Position numbers and translations under genes: made by a program. The notes beneath the pieces are model-generated. The model saw only the letters and a program-made list of their open reading frames with translations. It did not search any database and was not told where the DNA came from. Below are positions 1 to 6,234 of a stretch of DNA of 6,703 nt, in pieces. The DNA comes from an uncultured Bacteroidales bacterium (GTDB lineage Bacteria > Bacteroidota > Bacteroidia > Bacteroidales > F082): positions 1 to 6,703 of the forward strand of contig CAMKAR010000115.1 of NCBI GenBank assembly GCA_946410535.1. Direction: 5' to 3'. Numbering within the stretch: the stretch's first letter is position 1; each line of letters begins with the position of its first letter.

Positions 1-1
1 C

Positions 2-352
2 GGACCCATCATCACCATCTACGTCTACGACGACAACAAGTTTGAGGAGATGCTCGACGTGTGCGACCAAAGCTCGCCTTACGCCCTCACCGGCGCCTTC
101 TTCGGCAACTGCCTGAAGGCCCAGAAGATTGCCAACGACAAGCTGCGCCACGCGGCAGGCAACTACTACGTGAACGACAAGCCCACGGGAGCCGTGGTCG
201 GAATGCAGCCTTTCGGCGGCGCCCGCGCCAGCGGCACCAACGACAAGGCTGGCGGCCTCTGGAACCTCATCCGCTGGACCAGCCCCCGCGCCATCAAGAA
301 CACGTTTGTTCCGGCTGCCTCCTACGGGTATCCGTTCTTGGCACAAGATTAA
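2..352 (+). CDS. pruA: 1-pyrroline-5-carboxylate dehydrogenase, C-terminal 116 residues (5' end outside window)
   Basis: This enzyme oxidises L-glutamate gamma-semialdehyde (in equilibrium with 1-pyrroline-5-carboxylate) to glutamate using NAD+, the second step of cytosolic proline breakdown. Reading from base 2 gives 116 residues and a TAA stop at 350-352. The ending is characteristic of the P5C dehydrogenase branch of the aldehyde dehydrogenase superfamily: YALTGAFF near the start, then VNDKPTGAVVG followed by QPFGGARASGTNDKAGG. Full-length family members are about 540 residues, so roughly the last fifth is present. The NAD-binding domain and the catalytic Cys and Glu lie upstream, outside the window. 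The protein ends in the usual way a short distance after the PFGG segment, with no sign of truncation. Nothing downstream is related to proline catabolism. A different aldehyde dehydrogenase is unlikely given the NDKPTGAVVG/GTNDKAGG segment. Confidence 0.93.
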   Translation, partial: GPIITIYVYDDNKFEEMLDVCDQSSPYALTGAFFGNCLKAQKIANDKLRHAAGNYYVNDKPTGAVVGMQPFGGARASGTNDKAGGLWNLIRWTSPRAIKNTFVPAASYGYPFLAQD

Positions 353-362
353 TTGTCAATGG

Positions 363-390
363 GTAGAGACGTAGCGCGCTACGTCTCTAC
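363..390. repeat. Perfect 28-base palindrome after pruA
   Basis: The sequence GTAGAGACGTAGCG is followed directly by its exact reverse complement, giving 14 paired positions with no mismatch. It starts 10 bases after the pruA stop. It is followed by AACGACAAAA, not by a T run, so it does not look like a classical intrinsic terminator. As DNA it could form a cruciform; as RNA it could fold into a stem with a minimal loop. From memory, GTAGAGACG...CGTCTCTAC palindromes are a common interspersed extragenic repeat in Bacteroidota, which would make this one copy of a repeat family. It may help protect or end the pruA transcript. The palindrome itself is certain; its role is inferred. Confidence 0.85.
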
Positions 391-409
391 AACGACAAAA
401 CCTCATGAA

Positions 410-445
410 AAATCCGCTGAAATTATTTGGCGGATTTGTTTTTTT
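410..445 (+). terminator. Probable intrinsic terminator of pruA, overlapping the next promoter
   Basis: AAATCCGC (410-417) pairs with GCGGATTT (430-437) across a 12-base loop. One G and then seven T residues (439-445) follow. An 8-bp stem with an adjoining T run fits a Rho-independent terminator for transcripts leaving pruA. The loop and right arm also carry the -33 element of the ATPase-gene promoter, so the two signals share bases. The stem has only four G-C pairs, so termination may be partial. Confidence 0.5.
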
Positions 446-455
446 CATATCTTTG
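426..455 (+). promoter_or_regulatory. Bacteroidota-type promoter for the ATPase gene
   Basis: A TTTG -33 element (426-429) is separated by 18 bases from a TATCTTTG -7 element (448-455), matching the TTTG / TAnnTTTG consensus of the Bacteroidota primary sigma factor. Transcription should start near 462, leaving a leader of roughly 40 bases before the ATG at 501. The cassette 408-457 is closely related to 1871-1921: the 15 bases TTTGGCGGATTTGTT are identical in both. The -33 element lies inside the hairpin of the overlapping terminator. Confidence 0.7.
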
Positions 456-472
456 CAGCGCAAATGTAAATT

Positions 473-504
473 ATGATTTATATAAATAGCGGTTAATATT
501 ATGA
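473..504. repeat. Two degenerate 16-base AT-rich repeats upstream of and into the ATPase start
   Basis: ATGATTTATATAAATA (473-488) and GCGGTTAATATTATGA (489-504) sit head to tail. They resemble the three 16-base units after the gene, whose first unit is GCGGTTTATATTAATT. By eye, unit 473-488 matches that sequence at 11 of 16 positions. AGCGGTTAATATTA (488-501) matches AGCGGTTTATATTA (1817-1830) at 13 of 14. The second unit includes the start codon of the ATPase gene, so a protein bound here would sit in the leader and over the start. Units are degenerate and short, so chance similarity of AT-rich DNA is a live alternative for the weaker one. Confidence 0.5.
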
Positions 505-1814
505 AATTCTACGACAGGGAAATGGAGCTGGAGCTACTGCTGCAAAGCGAGAAACAAGCCGAAAGGTCGGCAGTGTTCACCGTACTGACAGGACGTCGCC
601 GCGCGGGAAAGACCTCGCTGATTAACAAGGCTTTGGAAGGCAAGAACGTGGCTTATCTCTTTGTCTCGAAAGACAGCGAGGCGGTGCTTTGCTCCAAGTT
701 CCAGCAGGCGCTCAAAGAGCAATTGGGCATCGAGGTGTTTGGCCAAATCAGCCGCTTCCGCGATTTGTTCGAAGTCATCATGAAAGCGTCGCTGCAACGG
801 CAGTTCACCGTTTTCTTCGACGAGTTCCAGAACCTCCAAAAAGTGAATCCCGCCATCTTCAGCGAGATACAAGACCTTTGGGACCGTTACCACAGGGAAT
901 CGCACCTGCACCTGGTGGCCTCGGGCAGCATCCAGTCGCTGATGAAACGCATCTTCGAGGACGAGAACGAGCCGCTCTATGGCCGCCCCACGTCGAAGTT
1001 CACCCTCCTCCCCTTCCGAATCGAGGTGTTGAAACAAATCCTGCTCAACCACAGCCCCAACTACAAAAACGAAGACCTGCTCTGCCTTTACATGATTACG
1101 GGCGGCGTGGCCAAATACGTAGAGTTGCTCATGGACGCGCAATGCTACACCAAGGAGAAGATGCTCAACTACGTCTGCCGCCCCGACTCCTATTTCCTCA
1201 CCGAAGGCCGCGACCTGATGAGCCAAGAGTTCAGCGACGAAAGCAACACCTATTTCTCTGTGCTACAACTGATTGCCGCAGGCATGACCAAACGCAGCGA
1301 AATTGACGGTGCCATGCAAAAGGACATGGGCGTGTATTTGCAGAACTTGGAGAAAAACTTCATGCTCGTGAAGCGCCTGAAGCCACTGCTCGCCAAACCC
1401 AATAGCAAGGTGACGGCCTACGAGATCTCTGACCAGTTTTTGCGCTTTTGGTTCCGCTTCATCCTGCCCTACCAATCGCTGATCGAAACACAACAGATGG
1501 CAGCCTTGCGACAAAACATCGGGAAGTATTACGAACAGTTTTCGGGAAGGACATTGGAGCAATATTTCCAAGCCAAGGCGATGGAGTCGGGCCAATTCAC
1601 GATGGCCGGCAACTGGTGGGACCGCAAAGGCGGCAACGAAATCGACATGATTGCGCTGAACGAATTCGAGCACACGGGCATCGTGGCCGAAATCAAGCGC
1701 AATGCCGAGAAAATCAACCCGAAAACACTTGAGGAAAGGGTCAAAGCCCTGCCCACAAGCAGTTTTGGGAAGTATCAGCTAACGCTTCAAGGCTTGTCGA
1801 TTGAAGATATGTAA
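501..1814 (+). CDS. Archaeal-type AAA-like ATPase with winged-helix and PD-(D/E)XK nuclease-like (DUF234) domain
   Basis: Predicted 437-residue cytosolic ATPase of the archaeal ATPase family (COG1672 type), common and often multi-copy in Bacteroidota but of unknown biological role. Walker A is GRRRAGKT (residues 31-38, Lys37). Walker B is FTVFFDEF, with Asp107-Glu108. A sensor-1-like SGS is at 141-143 and a PLYGR segment ends in Arg162, a candidate arginine finger. Residues about 250-295 look like a winged helix (MTKRSEI at 262, YLQNLEKNFMLVKR from 279). DQFLRFWFRF (311-320) opens the DUF234-type region. The C terminus has a PD-(D/E)XK core: Glu380, Asp382, then Glu397-x-Lys399. All key residues seem intact, so it is probably active. 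The ATG at 501 is chosen because an in-frame TGA lies at 474-476 with no other ATG between. The gene is flanked by 16-base repeats and related promoter cassettes, suggesting self-regulation or a mobile module. Substrate and partner are unknown. Confidence 0.85.
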   Translation: MKFYDREMELELLLQSEKQAERSAVFTVLTGRRRAGKTSLINKALEGKNVAYLFVSKDSEAVLCSKFQQALKEQLGIEVFGQISRFRDLFEVIMKASLQRQFTVFFDEFQNLQKVNPAIFSEIQDLWDRYHRESHLHLVASGSIQSLMKRIFEDENEPLYGRPTSKFTLLPFRIEVLKQILLNHSPNYKNEDLLCLYMITGGVAKYVELLMDAQCYTKEKMLNYVCRPDSYFLTEGRDLMSQEFSDESNTYFSVLQLIAAGMTKRSEIDGAMQKDMGVYLQNLEKNFMLVKRLKPLLAKPNSKVTAYEISDQFLRFWFRFILPYQSLIETQQMAALRQNIGKYYEQFSGRTLEQYFQAKAMESGQFTMAGNWWDRKGGNEIDMIALNEFEHTGIVAEIKRNAEKINPKTLEERVKALPTSSFGKYQLTLQGLSIEDM

Positions 1815-1817
1815 ACA

Positions 1818-1865
1818 GCGGTTTATATTAATTGCTGTTTATATTAATCGCGATATACATTATAT
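1818..1865. repeat. Three tandem 16-base AT-rich repeats just after the ATPase gene
   Basis: Three units follow each other without gaps from four bases after the ATPase stop: GCGGTTTATATTAATT (1818-1833), GCTGTTTATATTAATC (1834-1849) and GCGATATACATTATAT (1850-1865). The first two differ at two positions; the third matches the first at 11 of 16. Units of the same kind precede the gene at 473-504. The exact 16-base spacing, about one and a half helical turns, resembles iterons or operator arrays. Their position between the ATPase stop and the next promoter would let a bound protein affect expression of the C25 peptidase gene. Function is inferred. Confidence 0.65.
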
Positions 1866-1872
1866 TTGAGAA

Positions 1873-1910
1873 AAATCCGTCGAAAATGTTTGGCGGATTT
1901 GTTCCTTTTT
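1873..1910 (+). terminator. Possible weak terminator after the ATPase gene
   Basis: AAATCCG (1873-1879) pairs with CGGATTT (1894-1900) over a 14-base loop; GTTCC and five T residues follow. The arrangement matches the hairpin at 410-445 but the stem is one pair shorter and the T run is interrupted and displaced. It could end ATPase transcripts weakly, or simply be part of the promoter cassette in which it lies. Confidence 0.3.
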
Positions 1911-1919
1911 GTATTTTTG
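1889..1919 (+). promoter_or_regulatory. Bacteroidota-type promoter for the C25 peptidase gene
   Basis: A TTTG -33 element (1889-1892) and a TATTTTTG -7 element (1912-1919) are separated by 19 bases, a good fit to TTTG / TAnnTTTG. The expected transcription start is near 1926, only about 19 bases before the ATG at 1945. This decides the start of the downstream gene: an in-frame TTG at 1909 would lie inside the promoter and so would not be in the mRNA. The 15-base core 1889-1903 is identical to 426-440 upstream of the ATPase gene. Confidence 0.72.
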
Positions 1920-1944
1920 CAACTTCAATCAATTGTTTTTCATC

Positions 1945-4900
1945 ATGAAACGGCTTTTTACCACCTTTATCATCATGTTTGCCATGAGTGCGCTGAGCGC
2001 ACAAAGCCATTACCATTTCCGCACCGACAAGCCACAAGGCTTCAGCGTCGAGCACAGCAGTGCATCAAAGCTCTCGCTGCACTATTCCATTCCCGAATTG
2101 GGCATTGGCGAAATACAATACGGCGAGGCCAAAGGACTGGAAATCATCCTGAAAGGCTGCTTTGCGTCCAATGCCGAGGGCAAGCCCAACCTGCCTTTCG
2201 AGAACCGTTACATCGCCGTGCCACAAGGGGCTTCCGTAAGCGTAAAAGTCAAGGAAAAGGCGAGCCGGACCTTGACTGACGTCTGCCTGTTGCCAGCCGC
2301 GCCCTTGCAGATGAACAACGAGGACAAAAAGCCCGACCTGAAGTGGGACATGGACGTGTTTGGCAACGATGCCGACTACCCCGCCAGCAACGTCTCCGTT
2401 GCCCAGGCCACCCAAATCCGAGGCCTCGACGTGGTGCTGCTCAGCGTGACGCCGTTCCGCTACAACCCCGTAAAAAAAACGTTGGAGGTGATTTACGACA
2501 TGGACATCGAAGTCAGCTTTGAAGGCGGCAACGGCCAGTTTGGCGACCCGCGTTACCGCAATCCAGCGTGGGACGGCATTTTGCGCGACTTGGTCATCAA
2601 CAGCGACATGCTGCCCGAAACGCATTATTACGACTTCCTCAACGAAGCCCTACAAAACCGCGAGGAAGGCTGCGAATACCTCATCATCGCGCCCGACGAC
2701 TCCGCCTTTTTGGCTTGGGCCGACACACTAAAGCAGTTTCGCCTGCGCCAAGGCATCCCCACCAAGGTGGCAAGTACGGCAGAATGCGGCGGCAACGCGC
2801 CCGACAGCATCCGCAACTACATCCTCAACGCATACAACAACTGGGCGATACCGCCTGCGGCAGTGCTTTTGTTTGGCGGAAACCATAACACGCAGCCGGA
2901 GTTTGGCCTCAAGCCTTACATCTACCGGATGCCCAACAATACCTATAATGATTACCGATACCCCACAGACAACCCTTTTGCCGACATGAACGGCGACAGC
3001 ATCCCTGACTTGGCCATCAGCCGCATGACGGTCTACAATGCCGAAGATTGTCAACAGCAAGTAAAAAAGCTTATTGGTTTTGAGTTAAATCCTCCCACCG
3101 ACCCTCATTACTACGACCATCCCGTAATCACCTCCGGCTACGAGGAAAACAAATGGTTCTTGATCACATCACAAAGCGTCGACGGCTTTTGGCGCACCCA
3201 GCTTGGCAAGCACCCGGCAAACCTTTATCTCGTGTATAACCAAATGGACCCAGATGCCACACCGCCTGATTCCATCTGGTCAACGGCCTTCAACACAGGG
3301 GCTGTCTTAAACTATTTCGGGCCTAATGGCACACAATACATTCCTGCAACCATTGGAGGATTGGACAATTGGGGACACATGAGCGACAACCAACCTCTGA
3401 TAGAGGCCATGAGCGAAGGCGGTTTCCTGACCCTTTACAGAGACCATTCAAACCAGGACATTTGGGGAAGCCCTTATTTTCACCGCAACCAAATTTCCTT
3501 AATACAAAACGAAGAGCCAACATTCATATTCTCCATCGGCTGCCTGACCAACGACTTTTGGGACAATTGGTCGTCCCCCATGTGCATCTCAGAGGCCTTT
3601 CTCAGGGAAGAAAAAGGAGCCATTGGCGTCGTCGGAACCAACAGTGTCACCTATTCCCATTACAACGACTTGGTCTCATGGGGCATGTTCGACCATATTT
3701 GGCCCAACTTCATGCCCACATTGGGCAGTCAGGCCCATCCTGATTTCACCTATCCATCCTACTCACTTGTCGCGGGCAAGCTTTTCCTCAGCCAGCAGAC
3801 CTTCCTGCCCTATGCCTCCGACACCATAAAAGTGGACAAGACGCTGAACGTTTTCTCTTATCTGGGCGACACCTATCTGAACCTTCATACCGAAGTGCCG
3901 CAACGCATGGAGATTTCCATTGCTCCTTATCAAACCGAAGACCAAAGGGAAATCACTTTCCCCGTTGAGGAAAACGCCATAGTCTGTATCGCCCGCGATG
4001 GAGAAATCCTCCAAGTGGCGCGAGGAACGGGCCAGCCGATGACCTTTGCCTTACCCGTAATGCAACCCGGGCAACGCTATCAAGTGACCGTGACCAAGCA
4101 AAACCGCATCCGCTACCAGCAGGACGTGACCATCATCCCCTCGTCAGGACCCTATATGGTTTTGGAAAACTTCAGCATCCACGACGAAAACAGCAACGGC
4201 GAGCTTGAATACAACGAGACCGCGAGCATCGACCTGATGCTCTACAACGCCGGTGTGGGCCTTGCCGAAAGCACCGAGATCAAACTTTCGTGCGATTCAC
4301 CTTATGTAGAGATCACCCAAGGCAGCGCGATTTGCACGAACTTGTCGCCCGACAGCCACACCACCCTTCACAATGCCTTGCGCGTCAACATAACCTCCGA
4401 CATCCCCGACCAAACCATGCTCACGTTCAAGCTCCTCCTCGACAACGGCACCACCCAACAAGAGATTGAGTTTGAGCAAACCGTGGCCGCCCCGATACTC
4501 GGCATCAGCCCCGGTTTCCGGCTGTTTGCGGAAGGCGACCAACCCGCAATACACCTGACCGACACCGTCACCTATCTCACTGCAACCGTGAGCAATACCG
4601 GCCACGCCAAGAGCGAACCCGTAGATGTGAAATTGAACATCAAAGCGCCTTTTGTCAGCGTAACGCAAATAAACGACACACTTGACGGTTTGGAAGGTGG
4701 CGAAACGCGGTCTTTCACCTTTAAAATCAAAGCCATGGCCAACGAAATCAAAGAAGCCTGGCTGCAAACCCGCATCGAACTTCAGTCGGGACAAAACCGC
4801 CTTTTCCTCGATACCATCGTCCCCTACGGTGGCCTCTATGAAACCTTTGAGACCGACACACTCTGCCCGTTGTTCACTTGGCAAAACGACCACAACTACC

Positions 4901-6036
4901 CATGGGACTATTATGCAGACGACGCTGCCGAAGGCGACCGCTGCTTAATGATTACACTACCGAGAAACAAAGCGGCCACACTGAAAATCAGCATGAACGG
5001 GCGCGTTCTGCCTCACGATGCAACCATGTCGCTTTACGTCAAAGACGAAGGCTTTGCGCAGATGTCGGTCATCGAGCAACTGCCTTCAGGCAACGAGACC
5101 CAAACCTATGGCAACACCACGGGTTGGACACGCATCGATCCCATCTTCCGCGCTGGATGTCAGATGGTTACCATTGGCCTCCGCCAACACAGCATGGTCA
5201 GTTTCGAGTACAAGATCGACCATCTCTATTTCCCTCCCATGCATCGCGCCATCGCATACGCCGGCGACGACATGATTGCTTGCGACGAGTCGGCCATCGA
5301 ACTTAAAAGTGCCTACGCCTACGATTGTGATGCCGTGTTGTGGACCACCGACGGCGACGGCCATTTCGATAATGACACTATCGCAAACCCGACCTATTTC
5401 CCTGGGAGTCAAGACTTGGCAAACGAGAGTGTAACACTGACCCTTTCAGCTTTCGGCAACGACACCATCGTCAGTTCAACCCAGATTCGTTTCGTGGACG
5501 AAATCAATTTGGGCGAAATCATTGGTGACAGCATAGTCAACAAATACGAGCAACATGTCAGCCATTATTCCGTTGAAAACCAGGAAGGTTTGTCGCTCCT
5601 TTGGGAGCTTGAGCCTGCCGAGGCCGGTATCATCTACCATCACGGCAACGAGGTCGACGTCCTTTGGAATCTCCATGAAGGCGATGCCGAGGTAACACTT
5701 TCGGTGACGGCTGAAAACGGATGCTCAGCAGAGCCTAAAACAAAGAGAATCAGCCTTATCGGTTATTCCACACCCGAATGGCATGCCGTCGATTTCAGCC
5801 TCTTCCCCAACCCCACCGAGGGCAAAGTCAACATGGTGATGGGCAACGGTTTGCAAGGCAGGGCTACGGTTGAAGTCTACAACCTCATGGGCGAGCGCAT
5901 GATGACAAGAAACGTCGGGCAACTGCCCCAAGGCGAAACGGTTTCGTTGGACTTGGGCAGACTCGTTCCCGGCTTGTACATCGTCAAGTTGAGCACAGAA
6001 AACGGGAGCTGCAGCAAGAAAGTGAGCGTCAAGTGA
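1945..6036 (+). CDS. Secreted gingipain-family (peptidase C25) cysteine protease with T9SS sorting tail
   Basis: Predicted 1363-residue exported endopeptidase, surface-attached or released by the type IX secretion system. The signal peptide MKRLFTTFIIMFAMSALSA probably ends between Ala19 and Gln20. A C25-type propeptide spans about 20-240 (GKPNLPFENRYIAVPQG). The caspase-like catalytic domain starts near Cys243 (CEYLIIAPDD) and runs to about 645, ending in GDTYLNLHTEVP. It carries an acidic DMNGDSIPD segment (347-355), the catalytic His501 in YRDHSNQDIWG and Cys533 in SIGCLTNDFW. The His-Cys spacing of 32 is close to that of gingipains. After it come an Ig-like domain (about 647-732), two CARDB-like beta-sandwiches (about 738-950), a jelly-roll adhesin-like domain (about 966-1099) and two PKD-like domains (1103-1185, 1188-1272). 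The type A sorting tail is 1283-1363 (FSLFPNPTEGKV to KLS...KKVSVK). ATG 1945 is chosen over the in-frame TTG at 1909 by signal peptide and promoter. Cleavage specificity cannot be told; a nutritional or host-protein-degrading role is inference. Confidence 0.9.
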   Translation: MKRLFTTFIIMFAMSALSAQSHYHFRTDKPQGFSVEHSSASKLSLHYSIPELGIGEIQYGEAKGLEIILKGCFASNAEGKPNLPFENRYIAVPQGASVSVKVKEKASRTLTDVCLLPAAPLQMNNEDKKPDLKWDMDVFGNDADYPASNVSVAQATQIRGLDVVLLSVTPFRYNPVKKTLEVIYDMDIEVSFEGGNGQFGDPRYRNPAWDGILRDLVINSDMLPETHYYDFLNEALQNREEGCEYLIIAPDDSAFLAWADTLKQFRLRQGIPTKVASTAECGGNAPDSIRNYILNAYNNWAIPPAAVLLFGGNHNTQPEFGLKPYIYRMPNNTYNDYRYPTDNPFADMNGDSIPDLAISRMTVYNAEDCQQQVKKLIGFELNPPTDPHYYDHPVITSGYEENKWFLITSQSVDGFWRTQLGKHPANLYLVYNQMDPDATPPDSIWSTAFNTGAVLNYFGPNGTQYIPATIGGLDNWGHMSDNQPLIEAMSEGGFLTLYRDHSNQDIWGSPYFHRNQISLIQNEEPTFIFSIGCLTNDFWDNWSSPMCISEAFLREEKGAIGVVGTNSVTYSHYNDLVSWGMFDHIWPNFMPTLGSQAHPDFTYPSYSLVAGKLFLSQQTFLPYASDTIKVDKTLNVFSYLGDTYLNLHTEVPQRMEISIAPYQTEDQREITFPVEENAIVCIARDGEILQVARGTGQPMTFALPVMQPGQRYQVTVTKQNRIRYQQDVTIIPSSGPYMVLENFSIHDENSNGELEYNETASIDLMLYNAGVGLAESTEIKLSCDSPYVEITQGSAICTNLSPDSHTTLHNALRVNITSDIPDQTMLTFKLLLDNGTTQQEIEFEQTVAAPILGISPGFRLFAEGDQPAIHLTDTVTYLTATVSNTGHAKSEPVDVKLNIKAPFVSVTQINDTLDGLEGGETRSFTFKIKAMANEIKEAWLQTRIELQSGQNRLFLDTIVPYGGLYETFETDTLCPLFTWQNDHNYPWDYYADDAAEGDRCLMITLPRNKAATLKISMNGRVLPHDATMSLYVKDEGFAQMSVIEQLPSGNETQTYGNTTGWTRIDPIFRAGCQMVTIGLRQHSMVSFEYKIDHLYFPPMHRAIAYAGDDMIACDESAIELKSAYAYDCDAVLWTTDGDGHFDNDTIANPTYFPGSQDLANESVTLTLSAFGNDTIVSSTQIRFVDEINLGEIIGDSIVNKYEQHVSHYSVENQEGLSLLWELEPAEAGIIYHHGNEVDVLWNLHEGDAEVTLSVTAENGCSAEPKTKRISLIGYSTPEWHAVDFSLFPNPTEGKVNMVMGNGLQGRATVEVYNLMGERMMTRNVGQLPQGETVSLDLGRLVPGLYIVKLSTENGSCSKKVSVK

Positions 6037-6057
6037 GAATTATTGGAAAGGTTTTTC

Positions 6058-6065
6058 TATTTTTG
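6058..6065 (+). promoter_or_regulatory. Candidate -7 box of the fba promoter
   Basis: TATTTTTG followed by CA is a full match to TAnnTTTG and equals the -7 box before the C25 gene. There is no TTTG at the expected 18-20 base distance; the nearest TTG (6043-6045) leaves only 12 bases. No better TAnnTTTG was seen between here and the fba ATG. Transcription would start near 6072, giving a leader of about 160 bases that opens with the heptamer hairpin. Confidence 0.45.
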
Positions 6066-6075
6066 CAGGGAATAA

Positions 6076-6180
6076 CTATGGCCGATAGCCAATGGCCTAT
6101 GGCACGCTACACCCAAAGGTATTATTTTCACACCTTGGGAGAAGCGAGCCATAGGCTATAAGCCATAAGCCATCGGCTAA
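6076..6180. repeat. Inverted array of heptamer repeats forming a long imperfect hairpin
   Basis: The left arm is four period-7 units: CTATGGC, CGATAGC, CAATGGC, CTATGGC (6076-6103). The right arm has the opposite orientation: GCCATAG, GCTATAA, GCCATAA, GCCATCG (6148-6175), then a partial GCTAA to 6180. The innermost units (6097-6103 and 6148-6154) pair perfectly; the outer ones pair with mismatches. Inside, CCCAAAGGT (6112-6120) pairs with ACCTTGGG (6132-6139) with one bulged A over an 11-base loop. No T run follows, so this is not a standard terminator. It fills most of the gap between the C25 gene and fba; the remaining 6181-6234 is an A-rich leader in which ATTAAACA occurs three times (6183, 6206, 6220). 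Confidence 0.75.
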
Positions 6181-6234
6181 CAATTAAACAATCAACAAAT
6201 TGAAGATTAAACAAAGTTAATTAAACATCATAAA

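Noticed and set aside
534..1226. Long open frame on the minus strand (230 codons) opposite the ATPase gene
   Set aside because: It is the complement of a gene with clear Walker and nuclease motifs, its translation is low-complexity and rich in V, A, L, E and H, and it has no recognisable domain or promoter.
488..1830. Insertion sequence with terminal repeats around the ATPase gene
   Set aside because: The flanking units are direct, not inverted, they are tandem, and no transposase is present; they are reported as repeats only.
1909..1944. TTG start giving a 1375-residue C25 protein
   Set aside because: The codon lies within the -33/-7 region of the promoter, and the added residues would precede a textbook signal peptide that starts at ATG 1945.
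1866..2279. Plus-strand open frame of 137 codons overlapping the start of the C25 gene
   Set aside because: It begins upstream of the promoter -7 box and reads an alternative frame through the signal peptide and propeptide; its Arg/His/Gln-rich translation looks like a frame shadow.
2065..2625. Minus-strand open frame of 186 codons opposite the peptidase propeptide
   Set aside because: A by-product of G+C-rich third positions on the other strand; the plus frame carries the C25 propeptide pattern.
4297..4893. Minus-strand open frame of 198 codons opposite the beta-sandwich region of the peptidase
   Set aside because: No protein-family signal was seen, and it lies wholly within a well-supported gene.
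1945..6036. Identification of the C25 protein as PorU, the T9SS sortase
   Set aside because: The protein itself carries a T9SS sorting tail and a multi-domain adhesin-like C-terminal half, which marks it as a substrate of the system and not the sortase. The neighbours are also not T9SS genes.
6076..6180. CRISPR-like or tRNA-like structure
   Set aside because: The repeats are 7 bases long, adjacent and inverted without unique spacers, and no cloverleaf with conserved T-loop bases can be drawn.
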